A stretch of DNA of 64,000 nucleotides. Origin: Thermoproteota archaeon. GTDB taxonomy: Archaea; Thermoproteota; Thermoprotei_A; EX4484-217-1. This document shows positions 44,965 to 53,886 of this stretch, piece after piece. Position 1 is the stretch's first letter. Every line of letters begins with the position of its first letter. The stretch spans positions 1-64,000 of the forward strand of contig JAPDJU010000004.1 of the NCBI GenBank assembly GCA_029258915.1, written 5' to 3'. Under the pieces are notes generated by a model. The model did not search any database. It saw nothing but the letters and a program-made list of their open reading frames with translations, and had not been told where the DNA came from. Both the position numbers and the translations under genes were made by a program.

Positions 44965-45855
44965 TTATTTTCTGATATGCTCAATAATAAACTTAGCTAT
45001 TTCATCAGCAGGGTTTATCCCTGTAGCTTTTTGAAAACCTTTCCACAGAGGCGAAGCATTAACTTCAAAAACAACGTATCCTTCATTAGGTGTTTCCGCA
45101 ATATCTACCCCAGCGTAATATAAGTTTAAAATTTTAGCTGCTTTTATAGCTATTTCCTCAACTTCAGGCATTTTAGGTGCCTTTACGACTTTTGCTCCCT
45201 GCGCTACATTAGTCTTCCATGAGGTAAAAGAAATTCTGTAAATAGCACCTAAAACTTTACCGTTTACAACGAGAACCCTAATGTCTCTTTGCGGCTTCTC
45301 AATATACTTTTGAACATAAAGAGGCTGATTTATTGATAGAAGAACTTTACCTACATGATAGGCTATATCAGCTTCGCTTATTTTAATAGATCCGTAACCT
45401 AGAGATCCCATTAACGGTTTCAGTACTGCTTCTTTCCATTGTTTAATTTTTTCTATAGCTAAGAAAACATCTTCTGAAAGCATTGTTGATGGTACAGGAA
45501 TATTGTTTAACTTAAGTTTAAATAGGCTATAAAACTTGTCTCTAGCAATAATCATGGACTCTATAGGATTAACAGTAAACACGCCTAGATCTGACATCAT
45601 CTTTAACACTTTAATTCTCTTAAAAAATTGCTCTACGCTTAAAGCAAAACCTAAAGACCTGATAATTTGGGCATCTGGAATATCAAGGATCTTTAAACCA
45701 TAATATATTTTTACAGAGTCATGAGATATTTCGACTGATAGTTTCTGTGGTCTTAAATAAGAAATAGATGCTCCAAGGTTTCTAAGAGAGAACATAAGTT
45801 GCCTACAACTCCACGTAGGTATAGATGCTTCATGAATTATAGCTACATGCACCAT
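44965..45855 (-). CDS. RimK/LysX-like ATP-grasp ligase
   Basis: 296 residues. The ATP-grasp core has AVLKPLMGSLGYGSIKI, YVQKYIEKPQRDIRVLVV and the metal-binding YVVFEVNASPLWKGFQKATG. Members add amino acids such as glutamate to a carrier protein, a ribosomal protein or a cofactor. No lysine-carrier (LysW) or cofactor gene is adjacent, so the substrate is open. Confidence 0.82.
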   Translation of the reverse strand: MVHVAIIHEASIPTWSCRQLMFSLRNLGASISYLRPQKLSVEISHDSVKIYYGLKILDIPDAQIIRSLGFALSVEQFFKRIKVLKMMSDLGVFTVNPIESMIIARDKFYSLFKLKLNNIPVPSTMLSEDVFLAIEKIKQWKEAVLKPLMGSLGYGSIKISEADIAYHVGKVLLSINQPLYVQKYIEKPQRDIRVLVVNGKVLGAIYRISFTSWKTNVAQGAKVVKAPKMPEVEEIAIKAAKILNLYYAGVDIAETPNEGYVVFEVNASPLWKGFQKATGINPADEIAKFIIEHIRK

Positions 45856-46237
45856 TTTTTTCAGTACCGTCTAATTCTTTAACATGTCCCTACTATTATT
45901 CTTTCCACTTTCCTTAGCGTAAAGAAACATGTTAGAATAAACAACATTAAAAGAACTATAAAGTATTAACAAAGGTTTAAACAGCATAAGATAAGCTTAA
46001 CAATGATCACTTTATATTTGGCTAGCGTTAATCTTACAGCCTACAATGTGGATAGCTTAAGAGGTAATGAGTGTTAGGACTACTGAGTGCGATATCACAT
46101 AAGAGTACAAATAGCTATTTAACTTCTCTCCATAACGATGTAATTCTCTTGGTACTCACCTTTATAAGGTGTTGGATAAATTTAATTACTTCAAGTACTA
46201 AAATTATTTTCCGCAAGTGGTACATGGAGATTTAACT
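45856..46237. other. Long spacer upstream of the GlcNAc-1-P transferase gene
   Basis: 382 AT-rich bases without coding potential. The only structure seen is a 15-base palindrome with a central TTTATAA at 46157-46171. Confidence 0.4.
46157..46171 (+). promoter_or_regulatory. Palindromic TATA box, possible operator
   Basis: CACCTTTATAAGGTG is a 6-base inverted repeat around TAT that overlaps a TATA-like box, 66 bases ahead of the ATG at 46238. A repressor bound here would compete with TBP. Confidence 0.35.
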
Positions 46238-47251
46238 ATGGACATAGTGCAAATGTTAATGTTAATAGTTATTTTACCATTAGCGATATTAGCTTTAAGT
46301 AACATCATAACGCCTAAAATAGCGGGGCTAATGTTAAGCAAGGGTATTGTTGGAATAGACGTACATAAGCCATACAAACCCCGAATACCTGAGGCCTGCG
46401 GTCTCACATTATTACTGTCAACTAACTTAGGTCTTTCATTAGCACTATTTTTAGATATAGAATCACAAGCTAAAATATTGGCATTAATTTTTTCCTCAAC
46501 TTTTGCAGGAATAGTAGGTTTTCTTGATGATTTAAGAAAACTTGATGCTAAAACAAAAACACTGTTAACATTCTTAGCTATAATACCCATAATTTTCTTT
46601 AAAGTCTATGTTCCAAGACCTGTACTACCATTTATTGGAGCTACTAGGCTGACTCTAATATACTTAGCGATAATGCCGTTTGCCATAGCTGTTACTTCAA
46701 ATGCTGTGAACATGATAGACGCTTTTAATGGTATTATGATTACCTCGATGACTTTTGGCTTTGCTGCCCTACTTATTTCATCAATACTAAAGTCTATTAA
46801 CGGACAGTTAGACGTATTCACAGTGTATTCTTCAGCCATAATCTTAGCAGCTCTGCTTGGTTATTTCCCGTATAATAAATATCCAGCAAGAGTTTTCAAC
46901 GGCGACATAGGCAGTCTTTTCGTGGGAGCATATTTTGGATCTTTGGCAATAATAGGGAGGCTTGAAATAGTAGCGATAACTGCAATGATGCCGCTAATAA
47001 TGAACGGGTTTAACATAATTACTTCAATCAAAGGTCTAAGAGAAAGACGTGAAATAATTAGACCAACTATAGTTAGCAAAAATGGTCTTATTTATGCAAA
47101 CAAGAACCTGGAAGCTCCAATGACGCTAGCGCATTTATTAACACTAAAATCTCCGCTAGCTGAGAAAGAACTTGTTAAAGCATACATGCTACTATCCGCT
47201 ATTTCATGTGTACTAGCTATTGTTATGGCTTTTCTTACATACTGTATTTAA
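46238..47251 (+). CDS. UDP-GlcNAc:dolichyl-phosphate GlcNAc-1-P transferase-like (GPT/MraY family)
   Basis: A multi-pass membrane enzyme of 337 residues with the family motifs VGFLDDLRKLDAKTK, NAVNMIDAFNG and VFNGDIGSLFVGA. It loads the first sugar phosphate onto a polyprenyl carrier for N-glycan or polymer assembly. I chose ATG 46238 because GGAGAT stands six bases before it; the GTG at 46217 has no such site. Overlaps the convergent gene at 47213 by 39 bases. Confidence 0.88.
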   Translation: MDIVQMLMLIVILPLAILALSNIITPKIAGLMLSKGIVGIDVHKPYKPRIPEACGLTLLLSTNLGLSLALFLDIESQAKILALIFSSTFAGIVGFLDDLRKLDAKTKTLLTFLAIIPIIFFKVYVPRPVLPFIGATRLTLIYLAIMPFAIAVTSNAVNMIDAFNGIMITSMTFGFAALLISSILKSINGQLDVFTVYSSAIILAALLGYFPYNKYPARVFNGDIGSLFVGAYFGSLAIIGRLEIVAITAMMPLIMNGFNIITSIKGLRERREIIRPTIVSKNGLIYANKNLEAPMTLAHLLTLKSPLAEKELVKAYMLLSAISCVLAIVMAFLTYCI

Positions 47252-48163
47252 ATACCTAAAAATATACTCCATAAGCAAAAGTAAGTATGTTGAAGCAGAA
47301 ACAGGGTCTACATTTAAGTTTAAATCTAATAGGTTTTCAAGGCCGCAACTAAACTTTGCAAACTTATAGGAAAGTTCTTCAACACCTGTTCTGCAAATTA
47401 CATAAGTAGTATCATTACGTGGTTTAGGGCACTCTTCAAATACTATACTGAGATCATGGCTGAATATTTTGCCTTTAAACCTGTATGGTGCTAGGTGAAG
47501 ATAGGTATCTATTACATTTCTTAAATAACTCGGAGTAAGGAAAACTATGTTTCTTTCTTCAACTAAAGTATCAACAATATTGTTTAATACATCTTTATAT
47601 CTTTCAAATAAGCTTGGAACAATACTGGCGATGTTTATTAATTCATCACATAGCTTAGAAGTTCTACGTGTAATTAGTGTTTCAGGTATTATTTCTAGGG
47701 CTAGAGATGAAAGATACATGGTATATCCTAAATTGTTTTGAAATAATGTGTTTCCAAAATTTAATAGCATAACATTAGAGTATTTTATTCCTTTAGGCAT
47801 GCTTTCAGATAAAACAACCATATCAACGTTTAGAAGTCTATAAACATCGTGAAGTCTTTTTAAACTACTTGGATTACTTGTTATAGCTAATAAACTGTAG
47901 TCCTTTCTATAGGGTGCTATATGTGTAAGAAAAGATGTAATATCGGATAATACTGGTTGCTTTCTTTTAGTGTTTAATACCGTTAGTATCCAATACAGTG
48001 TTGCGGCTGGTATTTTTCTTAAGCTTGAATAGGTTATTATAAGATCGTCTTTGGAAATAATGTTTTTTACTCTACTACTTTCCTCAGCAGATATTAGGTC
48101 TTTAACTATCTTTTCCACTTTAGCCGTTTCTTCTTTTAATCTCTCAACTATACTATATTCCAT
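47213..48163 (-). CDS. Unknown protein with SIS-like sugar-isomerase pattern
   Basis: 316 residues. LIITYSSLRKIPAATLYWIL, then repeated strand-helix units around LLAITSNPSSLKRLHDVYRL and VDMVVLSESMPKG, recall two SIS (sugar isomerase) halves, but glycine-serine loops are weak, so this is tentative. Its ATG is 2 bases after the MTA phosphorylase stop, so the genes are linked. A role in handling the methylthioribose phosphate product is possible. Confidence 0.5.
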   Translation of the reverse strand: MEYSIVERLKEETAKVEKIVKDLISAEESSRVKNIISKDDLIITYSSLRKIPAATLYWILTVLNTKRKQPVLSDITSFLTHIAPYRKDYSLLAITSNPSSLKRLHDVYRLLNVDMVVLSESMPKGIKYSNVMLLNFGNTLFQNNLGYTMYLSSLALEIIPETLITRRTSKLCDELINIASIVPSLFERYKDVLNNIVDTLVEERNIVFLTPSYLRNVIDTYLHLAPYRFKGKIFSHDLSIVFEECPKPRNDTTYVICRTGVEELSYKFAKFSCGLENLLDLNLNVDPVSASTYLLLLMEYIFRYLNTVCKKSHNNS

Positions 48164-48165
48164 GT

Positions 48166-48972
48166 TCAGAGTAATGCCTCCCTAAGTATTTCATCGTATT
48201 TTAACAATGGTTCCCTAGGTATTTTAGGTATCAATGCAAATATTAGCTTCTTAGCTTTCTCAACATTTTCAGCCATAACTTTAGCTACCTCAGTTGCTGT
48301 AACAGGTTTTTCAGCCCAAACATCGTAATCGGTAACCATGGCTACAGTTGCATAGCATATTCCAGCTTCTCTCGCTAAGTTAACTTCAGGAACAAGTGTC
48401 ATACCTATAATGTCTGCTTTAAAGACCTCCTTAAATAGTCTAGACTCTGCTCTAGTAGAAAACCTCGGGCCTTCAATGCAAATATAGGTCCCTTTGCTAT
48501 GAACAGTTATGTTCAGCTCCTTAGCTGTTTCTATAATCAGCTGTCTAAGAGGTTCACAGAAAGGATCAGCCATTGAGAAATGCCCTACGACACTACCTTC
48601 AAAGAACGAATACTCTCTTTTCTTAGTGAAATCTATGAATTGATCAGGTACTACAAAGTCTCCTGGTCTGTAATCCTCTCTCAAACTGCCAACGGCAGAA
48701 ACAGCAACTATCTTATCTACACCAAGAGATTTTAGCGCCCAAACATTTGCTCTATAGTTTATTCTGTGTGGAGGAATTTTGTGCCCTCTTCCATGTCTGG
48801 GTAGGAAAGCTACCTTTCTACCAGCATATTCTCCAATAACTATGTTATCCGAGGTAGGGCCGTATGGAGTATATATTTTAATTTCCTCCACTTTCTCAAG
48901 TAATTCAACGTCGTAAAGACCTGAACCGCCAATAATACCTATTTCCGCTTTACCCTTAACCGGGACAAACAT
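48166..48972 (-). CDS. mtnP: S-methyl-5'-thioadenosine phosphorylase
   Basis: 268 residues. [20 protein letters not shown], the phosphate-binding [20 protein letters not shown] and the purine/sugar pocket [20 protein letters not shown] with [20 protein letters not shown] identify the family. Cleaves methylthioadenosine from polyamine synthesis to adenine and methylthioribose-1-phosphate. Followed directly by the SIS-like gene. Confidence 0.95.
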   Translation of the reverse strand: MFVPVKGKAEIGIIGGSGLYDVELLEKVEEIKIYTPYGPTSDNIVIGEYAGRKVAFLPRHGRGHKIPPHRINYRANVWALKSLGVDKIVAVSAVGSLREDYRPGDFVVPDQFIDFTKKREYSFFEGSVVGHFSMADPFCEPLRQLIIETAKELNITVHSKGTYICIEGPRFSTRAESRLFKEVFKADIIGMTLVPEVNLAREAGICYATVAMVTDYDVWAEKPVTATEVAKVMAENVEKAKKLIFALIPKIPREPLLKYDEILREALL

Positions 48973-49037
48973 AAGGCCTCTAACCTCCTAAGCTAAGATG
49001 ATAACCTAAAAGGATATAAAAAGTATGGTTGATAAAT

Positions 49038-49703
49038 CTATGTTAAAATAAACTTATCGTCGTATTTTTTAAGAAAACCTTCTTCAACAAGACGTTCTAA
49101 AGCATCTCTATAATATGCTTCGCCAACGTCAATACCATACCATTCTTTAAACTTTTCAACTATTTCTTCGTATGTCCATTCCTTCTTAACCTTACTTTCC
49201 TCTTTTAACATTCTACGTAGAAACTGGGCAACATCTTCAAGACGAGTCCATGGATACTGGAACCATGTCCATTCTTTTACTTCAACCACATAATAGTCTG
49301 GTTTAAACTTTGCTACAGGTGATATCCACTGTAATGCTGCTATTTTCAGCTCATCTGGTTTCCATTCTTTTTCTATGTACCCCTTAGCTAATAGAAGAGA
49401 CTCTCCTGTGTCTACTATATCGTCTACTAGCAGTGCTTTCATACCCTTAAGGTCAACTTTATATCTAAACTTTATTATTGCTTTTTCAGCCATTTTTGCT
49501 GCTTCAGTCCAATGCTGACTCTGAATTGAAATTAAATTTTCTATGCCGAGAAAATCACATAACAGTCTTGCTGGAACGTAGCCGCCGCGGGCTACTGCAA
49601 TAATGACACTTGGTTTATAACCTGACTCTTTAATTTTCCTGGCAAGTTCTCTTGACCAAGAAACTATTTCATCCCATGAAACAAGTTTAGTTTTTACCTT
49701 GAC
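49038..49703 (-). CDS. Purine phosphoribosyltransferase-like protein with C-terminal winged helix
   Basis: The PRPP-binding motif ALLVDDIVDTGESLLLAK and the preceding IAVARGGYVPARLLCDFLG identify the type I PRTase fold, closest to xanthine/guanine-type enzymes. The last about 60 residues (WTYEEIVEKFKEWYGIDVGE, then LVEEGFLKKYDDKF) look like a winged helix. TTG at 49703 has a GGGAGAT site 4-5 bases before it; an ATG at 49727 lies within the expected leader, so the TTG is preferred. Confidence 0.85.
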   Translation of the reverse strand, partial: VKVKTKLVSWDEIVSWSRELARKIKESGYKPSVIIAVARGGYVPARLLCDFLGIENLISIQSQHWTEAAKMAEKAIIKFRYKVDLKGMKALLVDDIVDTGESLLLAKGYIEKEWKPDELKIAALQWISPVAKFKPDYYVVEVKEWTWFQYPWTRLEDVAQFLRRMLKEESKVKKEWTYEEIVEKFKEWYGIDVGEAYYRDALERLVEEGFLKKYDDKFILT

Positions 49704-49911
49704 CAAAATATCTCCCTTAAACCACATTATTTAAGCGAATATATAAATCTACTCTTGAATTACAGAGAATAATTAATATACAATATTTCAACAACTATTT
49801 GAGATACGTTGACATCATCATAGTTTATGAGTGCTCATAGACTTAACTAGAGTATACTTTAGAAAAACATTATTAGCTATGTTTAGGTTTAAAGAAGCGA
49901 GGAGGTTAAAC

Positions 49912-50340
49912 ATGGTGTATAGTAAAATTCTTGTGGGCATTGATGGTTCCGAAATTTCTGAAAGAGCACTTAATGTTGCTATAGAACTATGTAAGAAAAT
50001 AGGGGCAGAACTGCTTATAGCACATGTTATAGAGAAACCACCAGTATTAACAATGGCTAAAATGCAAGAAGAACTTATTGAAAAAGCTCTTGAAGAATAT
50101 GCTGATAGACTATTATCTAGAGCACTTTTTAAGGCAGAAAAAGAAGGTGTTAGAGCTAAGCCCCTCTTATTAAGAGGTAAGCCAGGGCCAAAACTTTGTG
50201 AAACAGCAAATAAGTATGGTGTAGACTTGGTAATCGTAGGTTCTAGGGGGCTAGGAACGATAAGCAAGTTCATAGTTGGTAGTGTATCAGATTTCCTGGT
50301 AAGACATTGTACAAATAAATCAATACTTATAATTAGATGA
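49912..50340 (+). CDS. Universal stress protein UspA
   Basis: 142 residues. ILVGIDGSEISERALNVAIE at the start and VIVGSRGLGTISKFIVGSVS (the ATP-binding G-x2-G-x9-G(S/T) motif) near the end. Likely an ATP-binding stress protein. The ATG at 49912 has the strong site GGAGG seven bases ahead; the longer frame upstream is not needed. Confidence 0.9.
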   Translation: MVYSKILVGIDGSEISERALNVAIELCKKIGAELLIAHVIEKPPVLTMAKMQEELIEKALEEYADRLLSRALFKAEKEGVRAKPLLLRGKPGPKLCETANKYGVDLVIVGSRGLGTISKFIVGSVSDFLVRHCTNKSILIIR

Positions 50341-50394
50341 AATTAAATGAGCCACAATAAGCCTTAACAGTTAAACCTAAGATGGCTTAATTTT

Positions 50395-51040
50395 TTATCT
50401 TGGTGCTAATTGTACCATCAGTACACTTGTAAAAACAGTTATTATTCCTAAGACCTTAAACACTGTAAGGGTTTCACTTAAAAACAAACATGCTAATATT
50501 GTTATTTGAATGAGCATAGTATTCTGTAATATTGTCTGCTCGTAAGCTCTTAGATTTTTAATGCATGATTCCATAAGGTAAAAGCTAAAGCTGTGTTCAC
50601 TATGCTGAGCCAAAGTATTATAAACCATACATTAAGAGAAGGAATAACTATGTTCTCCACCATAACCGTAGCTCCAAGGAGCATTAGCGATCCACACATC
50701 ATAGAGTATGAAGTTAGTATGATAATGTCTTCTCTACTAGTTTTAAGGTGATATTTCAAAATAACCATATATAGTGCCCAACTAATACCTGAAGTAAACG
50801 TTATAATTACACCTACAATTTCCTTAAAAACCAAGGCAGTACCACTAAAAAACACCATTACATCACATAGCGTAATTGCTATTCCTATAAACTGCAAAAA
50901 CGATGGCTTTTCTTTGAGAAAACTAATGCCTAAAGCAAGCACAATAATGGGTGTTAAACTAAAAATAAATGTTACAGTAACTGCTGGTAAGTAATATAAG
51001 CATTTAACTTTAGAACATACCTACAGAAGCGGAAACAAAG
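50395..51040 (-). pseudogene. EamA/DMT-family transporter remnant
   Basis: The readable part is one EamA repeat: TFIFSLTPIIVLALGISFLK with EKPSFLQFIGIAITL, then FTSGISWALYMVILKYHLK and VNTALAFTLWNHALK. The frame breaks at a run of five A near 50566; a sixth A would join NLRAYEQTILQNTMLIQITI and LACLFLSETLTVFKVLGII. Upstream, the N-terminal EamA half is missing and stops occur near 51010. So it is truncated and frameshifted, and a functional exporter is unlikely. Confidence 0.78.
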
Positions 51041-51105
51041 CTTTCTCATAAAAATGAAGCTAACCTACTTTAAATAGTGTAAACATAAATTGAACTGAAG
51101 GACAT

Positions 51106-51765
51106 GTGATGGGAGAAATATTATATTTTGACGAGCCAGGCTCTCAAAACACTGAGAAGGTAATTGGCTGTGTAAAGGAAAGATTAAAGAAGGGTGATAT
51201 TAAGTACGTGGTTGTTGCTTCTGAAAGTGGAAGAACAGCATTAAAAGTTGCAGAGGCGTTAAAAGGCTTAGACGTTAAAGTAGTATGCATCACTGGATAT
51301 GCTGGAATTAGAAGAGCCTGCGGCGTTGAATGGCCTGACATTAGAGGTGAAATGAGAAAGAAATTGGAGAATTCAGGCGTTAAGATTCTTGAAGAAACCC
51401 CTTGGATTTTCGGCTGTACCCTAGACTATCAGTTTCTCAGAACCCAAGCACCCTCCTCTACCATTCATTACTTTATCTCCCGAACCATGGGCTTCGGCTT
51501 TAAAACAGCACTTGAAATAGTGTTAATAGCAGCAGAAGCAGGAGCCATCCCAATAGATGAAGAATGCATTTCAATAGCTGGAACAGGATATCTTGGCGGC
51601 GGCGCAGATACAGCAATTGTAGTTAAGCCATCAGTTATTTATGATGCTAAGTTCCTTGACCCTTTGGAAGGATTAGAGGTAAGAGAAATCTTGGCCATAC
51701 CCAGGCTTAAATTTAGTCCCAAACTCATTGAGGAAATAAAGGAGAAGTGGCTTAAAGCAATTTAA
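51106..51765 (+). CDS. Pyruvate-kinase C-terminal-domain-like protein (COG1751)
   Basis: 219 residues matching the pyruvate kinase alpha/beta domain: YVVVASESGRTALKVAEALK, VVCITGYAGIRRACGVEWPD, and the late motif IAGTGYLGGGADTAIVVKPS. It has no kinase catalytic barrel. The family is widespread in archaea with no known reaction. Start is GTG 51106 or ATG 51109. Confidence 0.85.
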   Translation: MMGEILYFDEPGSQNTEKVIGCVKERLKKGDIKYVVVASESGRTALKVAEALKGLDVKVVCITGYAGIRRACGVEWPDIRGEMRKKLENSGVKILEETPWIFGCTLDYQFLRTQAPSSTIHYFISRTMGFGFKTALEIVLIAAEAGAIPIDEECISIAGTGYLGGGADTAIVVKPSVIYDAKFLDPLEGLEVREILAIPRLKFSPKLIEEIKEKWLKAI

Positions 51766-51794
51766 ACATTAATATGTAAAGAATATGCCGAGGG

Positions 51795-52742
51795 ATGGGA
51801 TGTGAACTGATGTCTTCTCTTGCGTGTAGAGTCAGAGGCACCTTAGGGGGTTTAAAAGAAATGTATTCATTTAAGGGAAATGGCTTACTACTTAAAACCC
51901 TGCCCTTAATATTTGTACTGAGTTTATTTTTAGCTTATTTTGCTGCTAACCAAAACATAGTCTTAGTCGGTGGGGGAGAATATAGCATAACATTGACGGA
52001 TAATGATATTCCTAAATGGGTTGTTAGGCGTGAAAGAACATGGACGAAACGGGGATTTAATATTACTGAAGAATCTTACGTTAACGAATACGTTATGCTA
52101 CGTGTTTACAAAGCCAGGAATAATAGTTCATCACTAGCAATAATAAAAGTTGTCGGCTATTGTGAAATGTGTTATCCTAATGTAGGAATCACTAAGGAGG
52201 AGAGATTACAGCCAGAGCGTGTTGAAGCATTTAATAGGCTTAAGAAATACGTAAATACTTTATGGTCTAAGTACGGTCGTAACCCTCAATTGTTAGGTAT
52301 AATAGTAAACGCTTATGTCATCCCTAGGAAGGGTCTTTCAATTGATGAATTTATTAGGTTAATTGATGAACTTAATCTCACTGACAAGGTCAAAGACATA
52401 TACTATACGGTTTACAATGTCGAAGGAAACTACGTTATGAGTGGGGGTAGAAGAATTAGAGAGGACCGTGATTTCCTATCTGAAGTCGCCAGTATGGTGA
52501 AAGCGGCACACCACACGCTAAGCGTTATGAACAAAAGCAACTATTCGACAAAACTCTACATAGGCTCATTCGTTATCAAATCGAATATAAGTGAACTTGC
52601 AGAAATAGCTAATTTTAAGGAGAAATTAGCATTAGTTTATGTACCATTAGACGTAATAATTCAGTTAAGAAAGGAAGGATACAATGTAACGCTAGTAAGT
52701 TACACATCAATCCTTGAAGCAGTACCTGAATTAGAACTATAA
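51795..52742 (+). CDS. Membrane-anchored extracellular protein of unknown function
   Basis: 315 residues. One strong hydrophobic segment (LLLKTLPLIFVLSLFLAYFA, about 32-51) after a basic N-terminus would anchor the remaining about 260 residues outside. That part has several N-x-S/T sites (for example NNSSS, NLT, NYST, NIS and NVT) and a lone C-x2-C (CEMC). Nothing else is recognisable. Its stop is 3 bases before the integrase-like fragment, so it may be cargo of an integrated element. Confidence 0.65.
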   Translation: MGCELMSSLACRVRGTLGGLKEMYSFKGNGLLLKTLPLIFVLSLFLAYFAANQNIVLVGGGEYSITLTDNDIPKWVVRRERTWTKRGFNITEESYVNEYVMLRVYKARNNSSSLAIIKVVGYCEMCYPNVGITKEERLQPERVEAFNRLKKYVNTLWSKYGRNPQLLGIIVNAYVIPRKGLSIDEFIRLIDELNLTDKVKDIYYTVYNVEGNYVMSGGRRIREDRDFLSEVASMVKAAHHTLSVMNKSNYSTKLYIGSFVIKSNISELAEIANFKEKLALVYVPLDVIIQLRKEGYNVTLVSYTSILEAVPELEL

Positions 52743-52745
52743 CAT

Positions 52746-52985
52746 ATGGTATTTTACCGCATCAAGAAGGTTAAGGGAAACTACTATTTGGTTAAGGAAT
52801 GGTATGATCCTGAGTCTAAGAGGAAAATAACTAGGTCTATTGGTTCATGTAAGCTTATTGAGGAACTCATGGTGAAAATTAAGAGGGAAAACTTGGTGCG
52901 GGGGGTGGGATTTGAACCCACGCAGGCTTGCGCGGCAGGAAAGCCTCTACGCCAGCGGATCTTAAGTCCGCCCCCTTTGTCCTAG
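52746..52985 (+). CDS. Putative int(N): N-terminal fragment of an SSV-type partitioned integrase
   Basis: The first about 50 codons read MVFYRIKKVKGNYYLVKEWY and DPESKRKITRSIGS, in the style of archaeal integrase N-termini (a YYLVE(x)YRDPE-like start). The frame then runs antisense through the 3' end of tRNA-Leu(TAA), giving RGVGFEPTQACAAGK. In SSV-type elements the attachment site lies near the 5' end of int, and int is cut there on integration, leaving a short int(N) touching an intact tRNA, as here. No matching int(C) or duplicated tRNA end was found in the window. The fragment should be inactive alone. Confidence 0.45.
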   Translation: MVFYRIKKVKGNYYLVKEWYDPESKRKITRSIGSCKLIEELMVKIKRENLVRGVGFEPTQACAAGKPLRQRILSPPPLS

Positions 52986-53000
52986 CTCGGGCACCCCCGC
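52897..53000 (-). tRNA. tRNA-Leu (TAA) with an intron in the variable arm
   Basis: Acceptor GCGGGGG/CCCCCGC, anticodon stem GCGGA/TCCGC with loop CTTAAGA, T arm GTGGG-TTCAAAT-CCCAC, discriminator A at 52897 and encoded CCA. It is 104 nt long, 19 more than tRNA-Leu(GAG) at 11.6 kb. Removing AGGCTTTCCTGCCGCGCAA leaves the variable arm GGCGTAGGCCTGC exactly as in that tRNA, so a 19-nt non-canonical intron is the simplest reading. Confidence 0.92.
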
Positions 53001-53072
53001 ATCTATCTGAATAATGATATCTTAGCTTATTTATAAAGTTTAAAGAATTCAGGCTTCTCTTTGGCTTTTAAG

Positions 53073-53441
53073 TTAATGTGGTTTAGGCTTCACTTTCCTT
53101 ACCCTTTTAATTTTAACGTTTAATTCTCTTGATTTAGATAAGGCTTCTTCACTTATTTTTGCTGAACCATAGATCAATAGTACTGGTTTAGCATTTATTT
53201 GGGATGCTTTCTTAGCTATATCTTCAACTTCTCTTGCTGAAACAGGTTTATTTTTCAAATAAACATCTACTGCAAATATGTCCCCTTTCTTTTTTGCTAC
53301 GAAGTCTATTACCCCATCTTTAACTTTAACGTTAAACGACACACTATGGCCGGACATTATATATAACGCTGCTATTTTACCTTTAATGCCAGCCTTGCTC
53401 ACGGCTTTACTTATTAGCTTACTCCTCCAAGTCCAAACCAT
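53073..53441 (-). CDS. Predicted PD-(D/E)xK-like nuclease-fold protein
   Basis: 122 residues, MVWTWRSKLISKAVSKAGIK onward. KVKDGVIDFVAKKKGDIFAV followed by VDVYLKNKPVS resembles the D-x(n)-(D/E)-x-K core of Hjc/Mrr-like endonucleases, with the usual lysine of the last motif uncertain. A Holliday-junction or restriction-like DNA nuclease is possible; a catalytically inactive relative cannot be excluded. It sits beside the integrase-like fragment and tRNA-Leu. Confidence 0.6.
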   Translation of the reverse strand: MVWTWRSKLISKAVSKAGIKGKIAALYIMSGHSVSFNVKVKDGVIDFVAKKKGDIFAVDVYLKNKPVSAREVEDIAKKASQINAKPVLLIYGSAKISEEALSKSRELNVKIKRVRKVKPKPH

Positions 53442-53576
53442 AACCTTTACCTCCTTGCTGATAAATCGCTAACTAAATTAGACTTAGTTTAAAGTTTAAA
53501 TGTTTTAAGCAACATGCGCTATGTAGGTATAGTGAACTTAACACTTAAATTAGCTAAGTTTACATTTATTTCCCGA

Positions 53577-53651
53577 GGGCCCGTAGCCTAGCCAGGATAG
53601 GGCACCGGCCTCCTAAGCCGGGGGTCCGGGGTTCGAATCCCCGCGGGCCCG
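53577..53651 (+). tRNA. tRNA-Arg (CCT)
   Basis: Acceptor GGGCCCG/CGGGCCC, anticodon stem CCGGC/GCCGG with loop CTCCTAA, T arm CGGGG-TTCGAAT-CCCCG, discriminator G and encoded CCA at 53652-53654. No intron. Confidence 0.95.
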
Positions 53652-53886
53652 CCAGCACCATAAATTTTATGACAACTACAATAGACATTAATCCTAATTG
53701 CAGTACTTTAAAACAGTTAGGATCTATAAGAACCAACTTATAGATGAGTCTTGTTACACATAGTCTATAAATGTTCAATTTATTATTTACACCTGTAAAT
53801 GATATTAGTTCGCATTTTCTTGATTTTCATCTTGCCATGCTAGATTCTTATATATTTTTCAGAGAATATGATACATTAGGCGAAAT

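Noticed and set aside
53566-53778. 70-residue ORF overlapping tRNA-Arg(CCT)
   Set aside because: Its best-looking part, GPRGFEPRTPGLGG, is translated tRNA sequence and has no other support.
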